Shown here: one piece after another, positions 1 to 9,334 of the stretch
How positions within the stretch are numbered: position 1 is the first letter of the stretch
Layout of the letters: every line of letters begins with the position of its first letter
Translations under genes and position numbers: made by a program
Assembly: GCF_040438645.1 (NCBI RefSeq)
Contig: NZ_CP159256.1
Location: 124,001-188,000 of the forward strand
Source: Mesorhizobium sp. WSM2240
Lineage (GTDB): Bacteria; Pseudomonadota; Alphaproteobacteria; Rhizobiales; Rhizobiaceae
Reading direction: 5' to 3'
Length of the DNA stretch: 64,000 nucleotides
The notes under the pieces: generated by a model
Database searches by the model: none
Seen by the model: the letters and a program-made list of their open reading frames with translations, nothing else
Told to the model about the DNA's origin: nothing

Positions 1-780
1 AAGGAAAAGCACAGTGGCGGGCAGGGCGCCGACGACCGCGCCGGCGGCGAGAAGACCCCATTCGATCTGATACTCGCCGATCAGCGTCTGGATCGCCACG
101 GTTACCGGGCGGACATTCCGCCCGCCGAGCGTCAGTGCGTAGAGATATTCGTTCCAGGCGGTTATAAAGACGTAGATGCCCGTCGAGATGATACCGGGCA
201 TCGTCAGCGGAAGGACGACGCGCCGAAGCGCCGCCAGTCGCGAGCAGCCGTCGATCATCGCCGCCTCATCGAGGCTTTTCGGGATCGCGCCGATGTAGCT
301 GGTCAACATCCAGACCGCAAAAGGGATCGCAACTGTCGCGTTCGCCAGGATCAGGCCGAAATGCGTATCGAGAATGCCGGCTTTGCGCATGAGCACGAAG
401 AGCGGCAGGATCAACAATACCACCGGGAACATGTTGATCAGCAGGAACTGCAGCATGAGCAGCCTGCGCCCCGCGAAACGGAAGCGCGAAAATGAGTAGG
501 CAGCCGTTACGGCCACTGCGAGGCCAAGGATGACCGTGCCGACGGCGATGATCAGACTGTCCAGCATATTGTCGAGAAAGGAAGTCTGACGAAGCAGCCG
601 GCCGTAGTTCCCAAGGCTCCAGGCTGCGGGCGACACCGAGACGCCGGTCGCGTTCAGGACGTCAGTTGGTGTCAACGAGGTGAGAACCATCCAGGCAAAG
701 GGCGCCAAGGCGAAAAGCACAATAATGAACACCGGAAGATCGGTCGTGAGGATGCGGCGGGCGGTGCGTGGTTTGTTCAT
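1..780 (-). CDS. Carbohydrate ABC transporter permease, MalG-type (3' end outside window)
   Basis: Inner-membrane permease of a CUT1-type sugar importer. Reading back from the ATG at 780, 260 codons are visible with no stop, so the C-terminus lies beyond base 1. The N-terminus ([14 protein letters not shown]) is followed by a membrane segment ([17 protein letters not shown]). The EAA loop that contacts the ATPase is clear ([20 protein letters not shown]), as is WNEYLYAL, typical of MalG/UgpE. Its ATG overlaps the stop of the upstream permease (ATGA), implying translational coupling. The substrate cannot be read from the sequence. Confidence 0.93.
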   Translation of the reverse strand, partial: MNKPRTARRILTTDLPVFIIVLFALAPFAWMVLTSLTPTDVLNATGVSVSPAAWSLGNYGRLLRQTSFLDNMLDSLIIAVGTVILGLAVAVTAAYSFSRFRFAGRRLLMLQFLLINMFPVVLLILPLFVLMRKAGILDTHFGLILANATVAIPFAVWMLTSYIGAIPKSLDEAAMIDGCSRLAALRRVVLPLTMPGIISTGIYVFITAWNEYLYALTLGGRNVRPVTVAIQTLIGEYQIEWGLLAAGAVVGALPATVLFL

Positions 781-1700
781 GCTTCCACCTCTCGCATGGT
801 GCGGGTCAGGTACACGGCGACCACGGCGCCCAGCAAGATGGTAAAAGTCACGGCGATTGCCGTGCCGTAGCCGAAGTCAAGATTTTGTCGCGCACGCACG
901 AAGGCGTAGAGGGGCAGCGTGTGCGTAGCATAGCCCGGTCCGCCGCCGGTCATGACGAAGATCACGTCCATGGAATTCGCGACCCAGATGACGCGAAGCA
1001 AGCCGGCTGTCGCCAGAATTGGCGCGATGCCCGGAAGCGTGATGTGGAGAAACTGTCGCCATGGCGTGGCCCCATCGAGCGAGGCGGCTTCGTACTGGCT
1101 TCTCGGGATACCCTGCAGGCCGGCCAAGATCATGACGGCAAAGAAAGGGAAGCCTTGCCAGGTGAGGGTGGCAATAATGGCGTAAAGCGCAAGATCCGGG
1201 TCGGCAAGCCATGGCACCGCCGTGCGTACGATCGAGAGGTAGAGCAGGATGTCATTGAGCACGCCGGTGTTCGGGTCGTAGATCCAGCGCCACATCAGCG
1301 CTATGACCACACTGGGCAGTGCCCAGGGTATGATGATGAGGGCGCGGGCAAGCCCGCGCCAGGGGAATTCCCGGTTGAGCAACAGGGCCGTGAGAAGGCC
1401 GAGCCCCATCTGGAGCGGTACCGTCAGTCCGATCCAGATCGCGGTGTTGCCGAGCGATGTCCAGAAGACCGGATCGGCGAACAGTTTTATGTAATTGCCG
1501 AAACCGACGAAGCGGCTGGCATTCGGCTTCCACAGGATCAGGTCGTAAAGGCTGGTGAGCACCGCCTGCGCCATTGGAAAAAACACGATGACAAGTGTCA
1601 CCAAAACCGCCGGGGCAAGCAAGGCGAAGGGCATGAGCCGCGCGGACGCCGGAGTGGCGATCACAATGTCGGATGGCGGGGAGGAAGCGATCATGGTCAT
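777..1700 (-). CDS. Carbohydrate ABC transporter permease, MalF-type
   Basis: A 307-residue inner-membrane permease, partner of the MalG-type protein. About six hydrophobic segments are visible, the first around residues 22-45 (LMPFALLAPAVLVTLVIVFF). The EAA loop near residues 200-220 reads YEAASLDGATPWRQFLHITL and is the docking site for the ATPase. The length is normal for UgpA/MalF-like proteins. It is the third gene of a minus-strand operon after the binding protein, separated from it by 83 bp that carry a strong hairpin, and it overlaps the next permease by 4 bp. Confidence 0.95.
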   Translation of the reverse strand: MTMIASSPPSDIVIATPASARLMPFALLAPAVLVTLVIVFFPMAQAVLTSLYDLILWKPNASRFVGFGNYIKLFADPVFWTSLGNTAIWIGLTVPLQMGLGLLTALLLNREFPWRGLARALIIIPWALPSVVIALMWRWIYDPNTGVLNDILLYLSIVRTAVPWLADPDLALYAIIATLTWQGFPFFAVMILAGLQGIPRSQYEAASLDGATPWRQFLHITLPGIAPILATAGLLRVIWVANSMDVIFVMTGGGPGYATHTLPLYAFVRARQNLDFGYGTAIAVTFTILLGAVVAVYLTRTMREVEA

Positions 1701-1730
1701 CTGGAATCAGGCCCGTAGAGGCGTCAGCAT

Positions 1731-1764
1731 TTCCCCTCCGCCCGCCAAAAGGGGCGGAGGGGAA
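1731..1764 (-). promoter_or_regulatory. Intercistronic hairpin between binding protein and permease genes
   Basis: Perfect 13-bp inverted repeat (TTCCCCTCCGCCC / GGGCGGAGGGGAA) with an 8-nt loop, in the 83-bp gap between the sugar-binding protein gene and the first permease. No T-run follows on the minus strand. It more likely attenuates read-through or protects the 3' end of the binding-protein mRNA, as hairpins between binding-protein and permease genes are known to do, than acts as a full terminator. Confidence 0.7.
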
Positions 1765-1783
1765 TTTTCAGGGCGGGCTAACG

Positions 1784-2983
1784 TCACTTCGCGAAGAGCG
1801 CTTCGAGCTGCTCCATCATTTGCTGCGAGGTGATCTGCCCGGTCAGCGCTTGCTGCATTGCCGTCTGCCACGCGGTGTTGACGAATTCAGACGTCGCCGT
1901 GTTCTGCGGCAGCACATGTGCGAAGGGCAGGGACTTGACAGTGGCTTGGACGAAGCGGCGTTCATGCAGCGACCAGTTTTCCGAGCCGCTCTTGGTCACG
2001 GGCATCTGGCCGGTGGCCTTGTTGAATTCCACATTGTTCTCGCCTTCGGCGAGGAAGGAAATCCATTTCCAGGCAGCGTCTTTCACTTCAGACGAAGAAA
2101 AGATGGCAAGCGACTCATCGCCGTAGGAGGTCCAGCGGCCGCCGTTGCATTCCGGCACGGGAACGGCCGATACCTTGTCGCCAAGCGCCTTGACCATATC
2201 GTTGGACGAGCCGATGTGATGAATGGTCATCGCCGTCTTGCCGCCCTTGAACGCGCCGATGATTTCCTGAAAACCGTCATTCGGCGCCGATGGCGGAATG
2301 ACCTTGTCCTTTTGGAAAAGGTCGATGAGCCACTGGTTGGCGGCGATCGCTGCGGGCGTGGTGAGGCCTCCGGCCTTCAACTCGGCTCCCCGCGAAAGCA
2401 CAAAGGCTCCCCACTGGTCCCATCCACCCTTTCCGCCCCGAAAACCAAAGCCGTATGTGTCCGGCGCCTTGGTCAGCTTGATGGCGGCGTCGCGAAATTC
2501 ATCGCAGGTCGTTGGCGGCGTTAGTCCGGCCTCATGGAAAAGATCGGAGCGATAATAGAGGTAGAGCACTACATATTGGACGGGAAGATAATATTGCTGC
2601 CCGTCGGGCCCCTCGTTGAGTTGGAGCAGATTGTCGAGCAGATCGGCCTTGCCCGCCCATGCGTCGATCCGCTCTCCGATCGGCTCCAGCGCGCCCATTT
2701 CCGCAAGGCGGGGCTGGGCAAACAGCTTTACCATCGCCGTGTCAGGGGCATTTCCACCAACAAGGGCGGTGTAGAGATTATCGTAATAGCTGTTCCACGG
2801 AACGTTTTCGGCCTCGATTTCGATTCCGGGATTGGCCGCCTCGAACTTAGCGACGAGATCGGCCATCGGATTTTCCGGATTGTCGAAATGATACCAGAAA
2901 CGAACCGTTTCAGCTGAGGCGAAATTTGCGGCCAGTGTCGCCGCTAGGGTCATGCCTGCGGCCAAAGTCTTTAGGAATCTCAT
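1784..2983 (-). CDS. Sugar ABC transporter substrate-binding protein (SBP family 1)
   Basis: Periplasmic ligand-binding protein of the importer, 399 residues. The start at 2983 is chosen because AAGGAGGAG sits just upstream and because it gives a clean Sec signal peptide (MRFLKTLAAGMTLAATLAAN, cleavage after ASA). The mature protein begins ETVRFWYHFDNPENPMADLV, typical of UgpB/MalE-like family 1 proteins. The C-terminal half has the usual tail (FVNTAWQTAMQQALTG). The aromatic residues scattered through the chain fit a sugar ligand. It lies between the esterase and the permeases in one operon. Confidence 0.95.
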   Translation of the reverse strand: MRFLKTLAAGMTLAATLAANFASAETVRFWYHFDNPENPMADLVAKFEAANPGIEIEAENVPWNSYYDNLYTALVGGNAPDTAMVKLFAQPRLAEMGALEPIGERIDAWAGKADLLDNLLQLNEGPDGQQYYLPVQYVVLYLYYRSDLFHEAGLTPPTTCDEFRDAAIKLTKAPDTYGFGFRGGKGGWDQWGAFVLSRGAELKAGGLTTPAAIAANQWLIDLFQKDKVIPPSAPNDGFQEIIGAFKGGKTAMTIHHIGSSNDMVKALGDKVSAVPVPECNGGRWTSYGDESLAIFSSSEVKDAAWKWISFLAEGENNVEFNKATGQMPVTKSGSENWSLHERRFVQATVKSLPFAHVLPQNTATSEFVNTAWQTAMQQALTGQITSQQMMEQLEALFAK

Positions 2984-3011
2984 AGTCTCCTCCTTTTGAA
3001 AAACAGACAGG

Positions 3012-3995
3012 CTACTGCGATGCAGCCATCCTCCTCGCATCCTTGGCCGCCGTGGACAGCGCCTCCCGCGCCGCCGCCAGATCCATGGTGTTCTGTAGAA
3101 ATCCGTGGGTGACTCCTGGAACGACCGCCACGGTTTCTTTGCGGCCAAGCGCCGCGAGGCGCTCATGCAGAATCAATGTGTCAGACAGCAGCGGATCGAC
3201 TGCCGCTGCCAAGAGGTGTAGCGGCGGCAGGGTAGCGAGAGCGTCGTCGCTTGCAGCCAGCGGACAAGCGAGGGGATCTCCCGCTACATCTTTGCCGCCC
3301 GCATACCAGCCCCAGTAGCGTTCCATCTTACCACGGGTTAGGCCTGGTCCGTCGGCGAAGTCTCGGTAGGACGGCGTAGCGAAATTACGAGCGTAGGTGC
3401 CGTAAAAGAGCAGCGCTCCAGCGACACTGAAGAGGCCCGCTGCCTGCTCATGAAGCGTCGCCGCCAAGGCAAGATTGGCGCCCGCCGAGTCTCCGGCGAC
3501 GAGCAACGGACCGCGCTGGATCCCTGCAGACTCTGTCGCCGCGAAGGCCGCCCGCATGCAGCCGATCACGTCCATCAGCCCAGCGGGGTATGGCTGCTCG
3601 GGAGCGAGCCGATAGTCGGGGACGAGAACTGGCATGCCGACCTCGATCGCCAGGACGCGTGCGCAGCGCTCGTGCGTCTCGGGACTGCAAAAGGCGAAGC
3701 CGCCGCCATGAACGAACAGGATCGCTCCTGCCGCATGATCACGCGGTCCAAGCACCCGCATCCGGCAGCGGGACGAGCCGAGTTGCGCGTTTGCTTCGAC
3801 CCAGACATCGGCTTCCTTCGCAACCGGTGGCAGGTTCTTGTTCCAGCGCCGGTTGATTTCTTCCGAAACGGCGCGACCGTCCGCCGGCGCCATGAGTGTC
3901 GGATCGGGCTGAGGGCCGGACTCGGCGGCCACCAGAGCAATGAGAGCCGCCATCTCCGCCGAAAGCTGCGCCATGCCGGCCGAAATAACGTTCAT
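3012..3995 (-). CDS. Alpha/beta hydrolase, hormone-sensitive-lipase-type esterase
   Basis: 327-residue esterase of the HSL (family IV) group. The oxyanion-hole motif HGGGFAF and the nucleophile elbow GDSAGANLA (Ser in GDSAG) are both present; the acid and His are seen in AAVDPLLSDT and GVTHGFLQN. There is no signal peptide, so it acts in the cytoplasm. The ATG at 3995 overlaps the stop of the GntR gene (ATGA). Placed inside a sugar-uptake operon it may deacylate the imported compound, for example an acetylated sugar; that is inference from position only. Confidence 0.9.
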   Translation of the reverse strand: MNVISAGMAQLSAEMAALIALVAAESGPQPDPTLMAPADGRAVSEEINRRWNKNLPPVAKEADVWVEANAQLGSSRCRMRVLGPRDHAAGAILFVHGGGFAFCSPETHERCARVLAIEVGMPVLVPDYRLAPEQPYPAGLMDVIGCMRAAFAATESAGIQRGPLLVAGDSAGANLALAATLHEQAAGLFSVAGALLFYGTYARNFATPSYRDFADGPGLTRGKMERYWGWYAGGKDVAGDPLACPLAASDDALATLPPLHLLAAAVDPLLSDTLILHERLAALGRKETVAVVPGVTHGFLQNTMDLAAAREALSTAAKDARRMAASQ

Positions 3996-4681
3996 TGGCT
4001 TGCATCCGGAAATACACTCGGACCGAGATCGACGATGGTCGCGATATGGTGGTGAAGGGCACTGGTGGCTCGCTCGGCATCGGCGCTTTCGATAGCCTCG
4101 ATGATGGGGCCGTGGCGCTGCGCGGTGGCGAGCAGATCGCGAGGCATCGTGCTGCGTGATATCTTGAAGCGATGATTGTGCACGAGGCAACGGTGCAGAA
4201 TGGGGTCCAGCGCCGGCAGACCGGCGTCCTGGAAAATACGTCGATGAAAGTCGCGGTCAAAGGAGGCGAGTTCCAACTCATCGCCCGATCGCGCCGCTTC
4301 GGTCATATCAGCCAACAATGCCTTCAGGTCGGGTATCAGGGAACGGCTAGGTGCCCGTAGCACGCGGGCGATGCCGTTGCATTCGATCTGCTGGCGGACA
4401 CGGAACATTTCGATGGCCTCGTCCTCGGTGCATGCGGATACCTGCGTACCTCGATGCCCCTTTCGCAGGACAAGACCTTCCTCCTGCAACTGAAGCAGGG
4501 CTTCCCGAACGGTTCCCTGGCTGCAGCCGAAATGCGCTGCGAGGTCAAGTTCGGTCAATACTGAGCCGGCCGGCAGCGTGCCCAGCATGATGTCGCGCTT
4601 CAGTGCATTGAAAGCCGTGGCGGACTTTGCCGGCCTTGCCGCAACGGGCCGGCCATCCAGCCGGGCGGAAAAATACGACAT
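3992..4681 (-). CDS. GntR-family transcriptional regulator, FCD (FadR) subgroup
   Basis: 229 residues. The N-terminal winged helix (about residues 20-85) includes MLGTLPAGSVLTELDLAAHF and CSQGTVREALLQLQEEGL, typical GntR recognition-helix text. An all-helical FCD effector domain follows, with the expected metal-ligand pattern (FDRDFHRRIF in one helix, LVHNHRFK, and HHHIA near the end). An in-frame TTG at 4684 is an alternative start. It heads the minus-strand sugar operon and is divergent from the ATPase gene. The 34-bp palindrome between them is the probable operator, so autoregulation and control of both transcripts are expected. Confidence 0.93.
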   Translation of the reverse strand: MSYFSARLDGRPVAARPAKSATAFNALKRDIMLGTLPAGSVLTELDLAAHFGCSQGTVREALLQLQEEGLVLRKGHRGTQVSACTEDEAIEMFRVRQQIECNGIARVLRAPSRSLIPDLKALLADMTEAARSGDELELASFDRDFHRRIFQDAGLPALDPILHRCLVHNHRFKISRSTMPRDLLATAQRHGPIIEAIESADAERATSALHHHIATIVDLGPSVFPDASQ

Positions 4682-4714
4682 CAAAATCGACCTGATAGTT
4701 GCAAACTGCGTTCC

Positions 4715-4748
4715 ACATCATTATCGATATTGATATCGATAATGATGT
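4715..4748. promoter_or_regulatory. 34-bp perfect palindrome, candidate GntR operator
   Basis: Two 16-bp arms (ACATCATTATCGATAT and its exact complement) separated by TG, in the 98-bp gap between the divergent GntR regulator and ABC ATPase genes. The symmetry is complete and the site is AT-rich against a GC-rich background. It lies 31-65 bp upstream of both start codons, where it would cover promoter or initiation regions. Binding by the adjacent GntR protein is inferred. Confidence 0.75.
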
Positions 4749-4779
4749 CAAGGCCGAAAGGGACCTTCAGGAGAACGCA

Positions 4780-5868
4780 GTGACGGCAATTGCATTGAGG
4801 CAGATCAGGAAGTCCTACGGCCCACTTCAGGTCATCCACGATGTCGATATTGAGATTGCAAGCGGCGAGTTCCTTGTGCTCGTAGGGCCGTCCGGCTGCG
4901 GAAAATCCACACTGCTTCGCATGATAGCAGGGCTCGAAGAAATTTCAGGCGGTACGCTGGACATAGGTGGCAAAGTGGTGAACGGGCTGGCGCCCGCCGA
5001 GCGCGACATCGCCATGGTGTTCCAGGACTACGCCCTCTATCCGCATATGAGCGTGCGTGAAAACATGGCCTTCGGGCTAAAGATGCGCGGCGAACAGGAA
5101 AACAGGATCGACAAGCGTGTTTCCAAAGCGGCGAACATGCTGAAGATCGTGCCGCTTCTTGAGCGCCGTCCGGCTCAGCTTTCTGGAGGGCAGCGCCAGC
5201 GTGTCGCCATGGGCCGCGCCATCGTACGAGAACCTTTGGCATTTCTGTTTGATGAACCCCTATCGAATCTCGACGCGGCGCTCCGCGTCGAAATGCGCCT
5301 GGAGATCGCGAAGCTGCACAGCAGGATGAAGGCAACCACCGTTTATGTCACGCACGATCAGGTGGAAGCTATGACGCTGGCCGACCGTATCGCCGTCATG
5401 AATGCCGGGATGGTAGAGCAGATCGGCGCTCCGCTCGAGCTCTATCATCGCCCAGCGAGTCTCTTCGTCGCCCAGTTCATCGGCAGCCCAACAATGAATA
5501 TTGTTCCGGCGCAGATCACCTCTATCGCCAAGGGCATGGCATCGCTCCACATTCTCGGTCGCGATATATCACTGCCGGAATTGCGTGGTCAGGCGCCCCA
5601 TCAGGGCGCCATCACGCTCGGCATCCGGCCGGAAGACCTGGCAACCTGCCCGCCGGAGGAAGCCTGGTTCAGCGGCGAGCTGGCGGTCGCCGAGCGGCTC
5701 GGCAGTCAAACATTTGGCTATGTTGAAGTTGGCGAGGGGCACATGCTTACGGTGGAGTTCCCGCGAAATGAAACAGTAACGGTAGGCGAGCGCATCCATG
5801 TGCGGGGCAATCCCGTGGCCATACATCTGTTCGATCGCGAGACGGGCAGGCGGATCAACCAGTCGTGA
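4780..5868 (+). CDS. Sugar ABC transporter ATP-binding protein (MalK/UgpC type)
   Basis: 362-residue ATPase of the importer. The GTG at 4780 is preferred over upstream in-frame codons because AGGAG lies 6 bp upstream and the protein then begins TAIALRQIRKSYG, as in homologues. Walker A is GPSGCGKST, the Q-loop is in VFQDYALYPHM, the signature is LSGGQRQRVAMGRA, Walker B is LAFLFDEPLSNLD, and the switch His is in VYVTHDQVEAMTLADR. The C-terminal TOBE-type regulatory domain (from about residue 235) is that of MalK-like ATPases. It is divergent from the rest of the operon and shares the palindromic operator region. Confidence 0.96.
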   Translation: MTAIALRQIRKSYGPLQVIHDVDIEIASGEFLVLVGPSGCGKSTLLRMIAGLEEISGGTLDIGGKVVNGLAPAERDIAMVFQDYALYPHMSVRENMAFGLKMRGEQENRIDKRVSKAANMLKIVPLLERRPAQLSGGQRQRVAMGRAIVREPLAFLFDEPLSNLDAALRVEMRLEIAKLHSRMKATTVYVTHDQVEAMTLADRIAVMNAGMVEQIGAPLELYHRPASLFVAQFIGSPTMNIVPAQITSIAKGMASLHILGRDISLPELRGQAPHQGAITLGIRPEDLATCPPEEAWFSGELAVAERLGSQTFGYVEVGEGHMLTVEFPRNETVTVGERIHVRGNPVAIHLFDRETGRRINQS

Positions 5869-6149
5869 TTGTCTGAGAGGCCGCTGATTGAGCAGGCCCG
5901 TGGAGCGATACCGATGAGCGGTTCTGAAGGTGCTTGCTCCTGTCTTGACTGTGTCCAACTCACGGGGGTGCTGCTCGTTGGAGCGCCGATGGGCCGCCCG
6001 CGGCCGAGCGCTTCACCAAGGATCTGTGGACCGAGCGCGGGTCGGCGGAAAAGCCAAGGCACATCACGTTCGTGGAATTCGGCGGCGATGCCAACTTCCT
6101 TCGAATAGTTCTTCAGGAGTTCGGTGAGTTCGGCAAATTGCTCGCCCGC

Positions 6150-6452
6150 TGAGCTTGTCGATTGGCGCGTCTCTTGCGGCATCATCGAGCTTGAGCGCCC
6201 GGAAGTAACATATCCATGAGCCGCCCGTAGCAATGCCGGAGAGTATCAGGAACAAGTAACTTCGGCCAGAGATTGTGCTCAAGGATTGGAACTGTTGGTT
6301 CGCCGCGAGTTTCGCGCCGAGGACGATCAGGATAACATGGTGCGGATGAAGGTGGCAAAATCGGAGTTGACGTGTTCGACGCCGATCTTTGTCAGAGCCG
6401 CGTAGACGGCCGAGAGCAGCGCCCAGAACTGCCACCATATCAAAGCATTCAT
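6150..6452 (-). pseudogene. Truncated, frameshifted EamA/DMT-family transporter
   Basis: Starts MNALIWWQFWALLSAVYAAL at 6452 and continues with VNSDFATFIRT. A frame change near 6335 then leads into GRSYLFLILSGIATG, CYFRALKLDDAAR and APIDKLS, all typical of EamA/RhaT-like transporters. It stops matching after the first repeat. Frameshift plus truncation make it non-functional. Confidence 0.7.
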
Positions 6453-6455
6453 CAT

Positions 6456-6850
6456 GGGTCCCAGTTCAGGCGAGTTCGGACGATGTCGAATCCCCGCGAA
6501 CAAGGCGGCAACCGAGATCGCGACCGATGAAAGCGCGTAGGCTCCGGCCATTCCCACTTCTCGCGTTCGTAAAGGAGAGCCACATCAAAGCGATAACGTC
6601 GAGAAGGTGGTGAAACCACCGAGAATGCCGGTGATCAGGAATAGCCGCCATGCTGCTCCGGATCTGCTTTGAGGGCGAACCAGCCTGCCAGCAGGCCCAT
6701 TGCAAGCGAGCCCGCGACATTGACGGCAAGCATCCCGAAGGGAAAGCTGGCGCCGAGAAAATGGAGGGCGCGATGTTGGCGGCGTGGCGAAGAGCTCCGC
6801 CGAGCCCGCTAAGACCAATATTTACGAGAAGTATTGCTGCATGATTGGTC
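6456..6850 (-). pseudogene. crcB: Multiply frameshifted crcB (fluoride channel) remnant
   Basis: CrcB/Fluc segments appear in order but in different frames: LLVNIGLSGLGGALRHAA, then FLGASFPFGMLAVNVAGSLA, then the family signature GILGGFTTFSTLSL, then YALSSVAISVAALFAGI. At least three frame changes and no valid start codon in the first frame show a decayed gene. It sits directly upstream of the EamA remnant. Confidence 0.75.
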
Positions 6851-7289
6851 CCTGTCACCGGGCGGTCAGGACCGCACAACCCCTACCGCGCTGGAAAATC
6901 GGCGTTCAATAGGAGTCATTAGCCAGAATGGCGGTTATCGGGGGAACCCATGCCCATCATTGCACCAAAAGATAGCGTGAATGAAACACAGCGGAAGCTG
7001 TCCTCGTCGGATTGTCGCGCAGAAAATGGAGGTCAGCCTTCCACACCCGATCGCAGATTTGCCGACGTTCGCAATTCGGGTCGATCCAGCCTTGTTTACC
7101 TGAAAATGAACGGTTTTCGGAAGATGAGGCGAGGCTGGGTTCACGCCTCATCGCGGGCTCGTGAGCTTCACATTATGGGCTGCTGCTTATGCTTGAGGGT
7201 CTCGGTAACAGCAACAGACGATCTTCGGAGATCGCATTTGCGATCTCTTCCCGATTTGGAAATCATCATTCAATTGCAGTCGTTGAGCA
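6851..7289. other. Intergenic / decayed DNA
   Basis: No open frame here has convincing protein character. It lies between the crcB and MFS remnants and is probably part of the same decayed block. Confidence 0.5.
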
Positions 7290-7724
7290 TTGCCCTGCTG
7301 GCTCCGCGTGCTGATGCTCACCGGAGGGTGTCTCGCGCTGCTCTACTCTCGAATTCAGCGCGCCATCGGCTATGCCGGTGTCTTCGCCTTGGGATATACC
7401 GCCATGGCTGCTGGCTTCCTACTGCTGATCCTGCCGCAGGCCACGTTGCTGAGCTTCGCCGGCGCTGCGTTGATCGGGGCTGGTTATGCGGTGGTCTCGC
7501 CCAGTTTCGTCGCTATAACGCTCAATTTCGCGCCGCCGCAGCGACGAGGCCTTGCGGGCGGCGTTCTGACGGCATCGGTCTTCATTGGACAGTTCTGCTC
7601 GCCGTTACTCAGCACGCCAGTGACTTTAGGCTTTGGGTATGATGGACTGTTCCTCGGCGCGGCTGTCGTTTTGGCAGGCATGGCCTCAGTGGCATTAACG
7701 GGCAGTGTAACGCGCTCGTGCTAG
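7290..7724 (+). pseudogene. C-terminal fragment of an MFS transporter
   Basis: About 140 residues of membrane segments typical of the second half of an MFS permease (GYTAMAAGFLLLILPQATLL, GAALIGAGYAVVSPSFVAIT, RRGLAGGVLTASVFIGQFCS). Six transmembrane helices' worth of N-terminal sequence is missing and no ribosome binding site fits, so this is a truncated remnant. It overlaps the end of the convergent monooxygenase gene by 4 bp. Confidence 0.7.
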
Positions 7725-9334
7725 ACACGCTTTTGGCCGAAAACAGCATTCCAATAGTCCATTAGACCCGTCGCTCGCCACGATTCGCCTCGCCAGCCGA
7801 GATAGCCATCCGGCCGGAAAAGGAAGGCGGCTTTCCGACCTCCATATGCGGTTGCAAAACCGCCGTCGGCGTCCTTGTAGATAGCTATTCCAGGTACGTT
7901 CGGCAGATCGTCGGCTTCAGCCGAAACGATTGCCACCACTCGGCAGGAGTCGTTCCATTGCGCCCGATTGACCTGGGTGAAAGCCGCGAAATCGGCGAAG
8001 CGGTCCGCCACATATGCACCAGGCAAGTGAGCGATAAGAACGTGATCCGTGCCGCGCAGAATGTCGAAAAGACGAAGCGGAAAACCGACATTGTGCCGCC
8101 GCAGGCCTGCTACGTCGGGAGCCCGGTCGCCGGGCGCAGGCGCGGAGTCGGCGACGTCCGTGCCGTCGCCCCTCACCCAAGCACTTTCCCGATAAGATAC
8201 AAGGATCTGCGTGTCAGCGAGACGATCGGGTTTTCCTCCCCTTTCGCGACCGTATCCGATACTTGCCGCCTTAGTACGCTCCACCACCTCGGCGCCGACC
8301 GGACGGCGCTCGGCTTCGTAGCTGTCGAGCAGTGCATCCGGCGCCGCTCCTTTAAGGACAAGGGCGAGCTTCCAGGCGAGGTTGTACGCATCCTGAACGC
8401 CTGTGTTCATCCCCTGGCCGCCCGTGGGCGGGTGGATATGGGCAGCATCGCCCGCAATGAAGACGCGGCCTTGGCGGTAACGATCGGCAAGCCGCATGCT
8501 GATGCGGAAAGTGGAAGACCAGCGCAGGTCGCTAATTTGGGGCTTGTCGGGCAGAATGCTATCCGCCACCGACTGGATATCGCGGAGTTCCGGCCCGCTG
8601 GTCTCGGCCTGAATGCCATGATCCGAACCGCCGGCAGTATTGAGTTCCGGCGGCGCCAGCATAGAAACACGGTAGCGACCTTGCTCCGGCAGCGGAACGG
8701 CGATGAACATGTCCGGAGGGCCGCCTTCGACGAGACGCAGAGCGCGAAGCGATAGTCCGCGGGGCAAATCCCAGTCAATGTGAACATCGCCAAGCATGAA
8801 CATCATCGGGAAGGCTTCGCCCGGAAACCCAATACCAAGCGCTTGCCGGACAGCGCTGTGCGCGCCGTCACAGCCGACGATGTAACGGAAACCAGCCTCC
8901 TCCTCATTTCCGTCGCAGGCAAGCCGGACAATGGCTTCGCAGTCGTTTTGCGTCAGGCCGACCAGATTGAAGCCCCGCTCGACCTCGATACCGTAGCCGG
9001 CGAGATGGGCAGCAAGCAGGCGCTCCGTTTCGTACTGCGGAAGACCCAACTCTGCATAAGGCAATTCCGGCAGGTTGAGACGAATATCAGTTGGCGGCCG
9101 GCCATGGACAACGGAGCGCATACCCTCGATCCATAGGCCTGCATCAATCATCGTTCGGGCAATGCCCATGTCGTCCCAAACCTCGAGCGTGCGCGGCGTC
9201 ACACCGATGGCCCGGCAATAAGGCAAGGGCTCCGGAAGCCGGTCTATGATGCGGCAGCGAATACGGTGACGGGCGAGTTCGGCCGCCATCGTGAGTCCGA
9301 CGGGGCCCGCTCCCACTACCAGGACATTTCCCAC
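7721..9334 (-). CDS. FAD-dependent aromatic monooxygenase (PheA/TfdB group)
   Basis: 537-residue class A flavoprotein hydroxylase. The GTG at 9334 is chosen because GGAGGAGG precedes it and it begins directly with the Rossmann motif VGNVLVVGAGPVGLTMAAEL. The DG motif is YIVGCDGAHSAVRQALG and the second FAD motif is VFIAGDAAHIHPPTGGQGMN. The C-terminal extension (about 400-537) is the thioredoxin-like domain of phenol/chlorophenol-type hydroxylases. It would hydroxylate an aromatic or polyketide-like compound using NAD(P)H and O2. It has no operon partner, so the substrate is unknown. Confidence 0.92.
   Translation of the reverse strand: MGNVLVVGAGPVGLTMAAELARHRIRCRIIDRLPEPLPYCRAIGVTPRTLEVWDDMGIARTMIDAGLWIEGMRSVVHGRPPTDIRLNLPELPYAELGLPQYETERLLAAHLAGYGIEVERGFNLVGLTQNDCEAIVRLACDGNEEEAGFRYIVGCDGAHSAVRQALGIGFPGEAFPMMFMLGDVHIDWDLPRGLSLRALRLVEGGPPDMFIAVPLPEQGRYRVSMLAPPELNTAGGSDHGIQAETSGPELRDIQSVADSILPDKPQISDLRWSSTFRISMRLADRYRQGRVFIAGDAAHIHPPTGGQGMNTGVQDAYNLAWKLALVLKGAAPDALLDSYEAERRPVGAEVVERTKAASIGYGRERGGKPDRLADTQILVSYRESAWVRGDGTDVADSAPAPGDRAPDVAGLRRHNVGFPLRLFDILRGTDHVLIAHLPGAYVADRFADFAAFTQVNRAQWNDSCRVVAIVSAEADDLPNVPGIAIYKDADGGFATAYGGRKAAFLFRPDGYLGWRGESWRATGLMDYWNAVFGQKRV

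Noticed and set aside
768..1718. Long plus-strand open frame opposite the MalF-type permease
   Set aside because: Shadow of the minus-strand permease; low-complexity charged composition and no motif.
3739..4281. Minus-strand open frame spanning the GntR and esterase genes
   Set aside because: Out-of-frame with both genes, which have clear families and overlapping starts.
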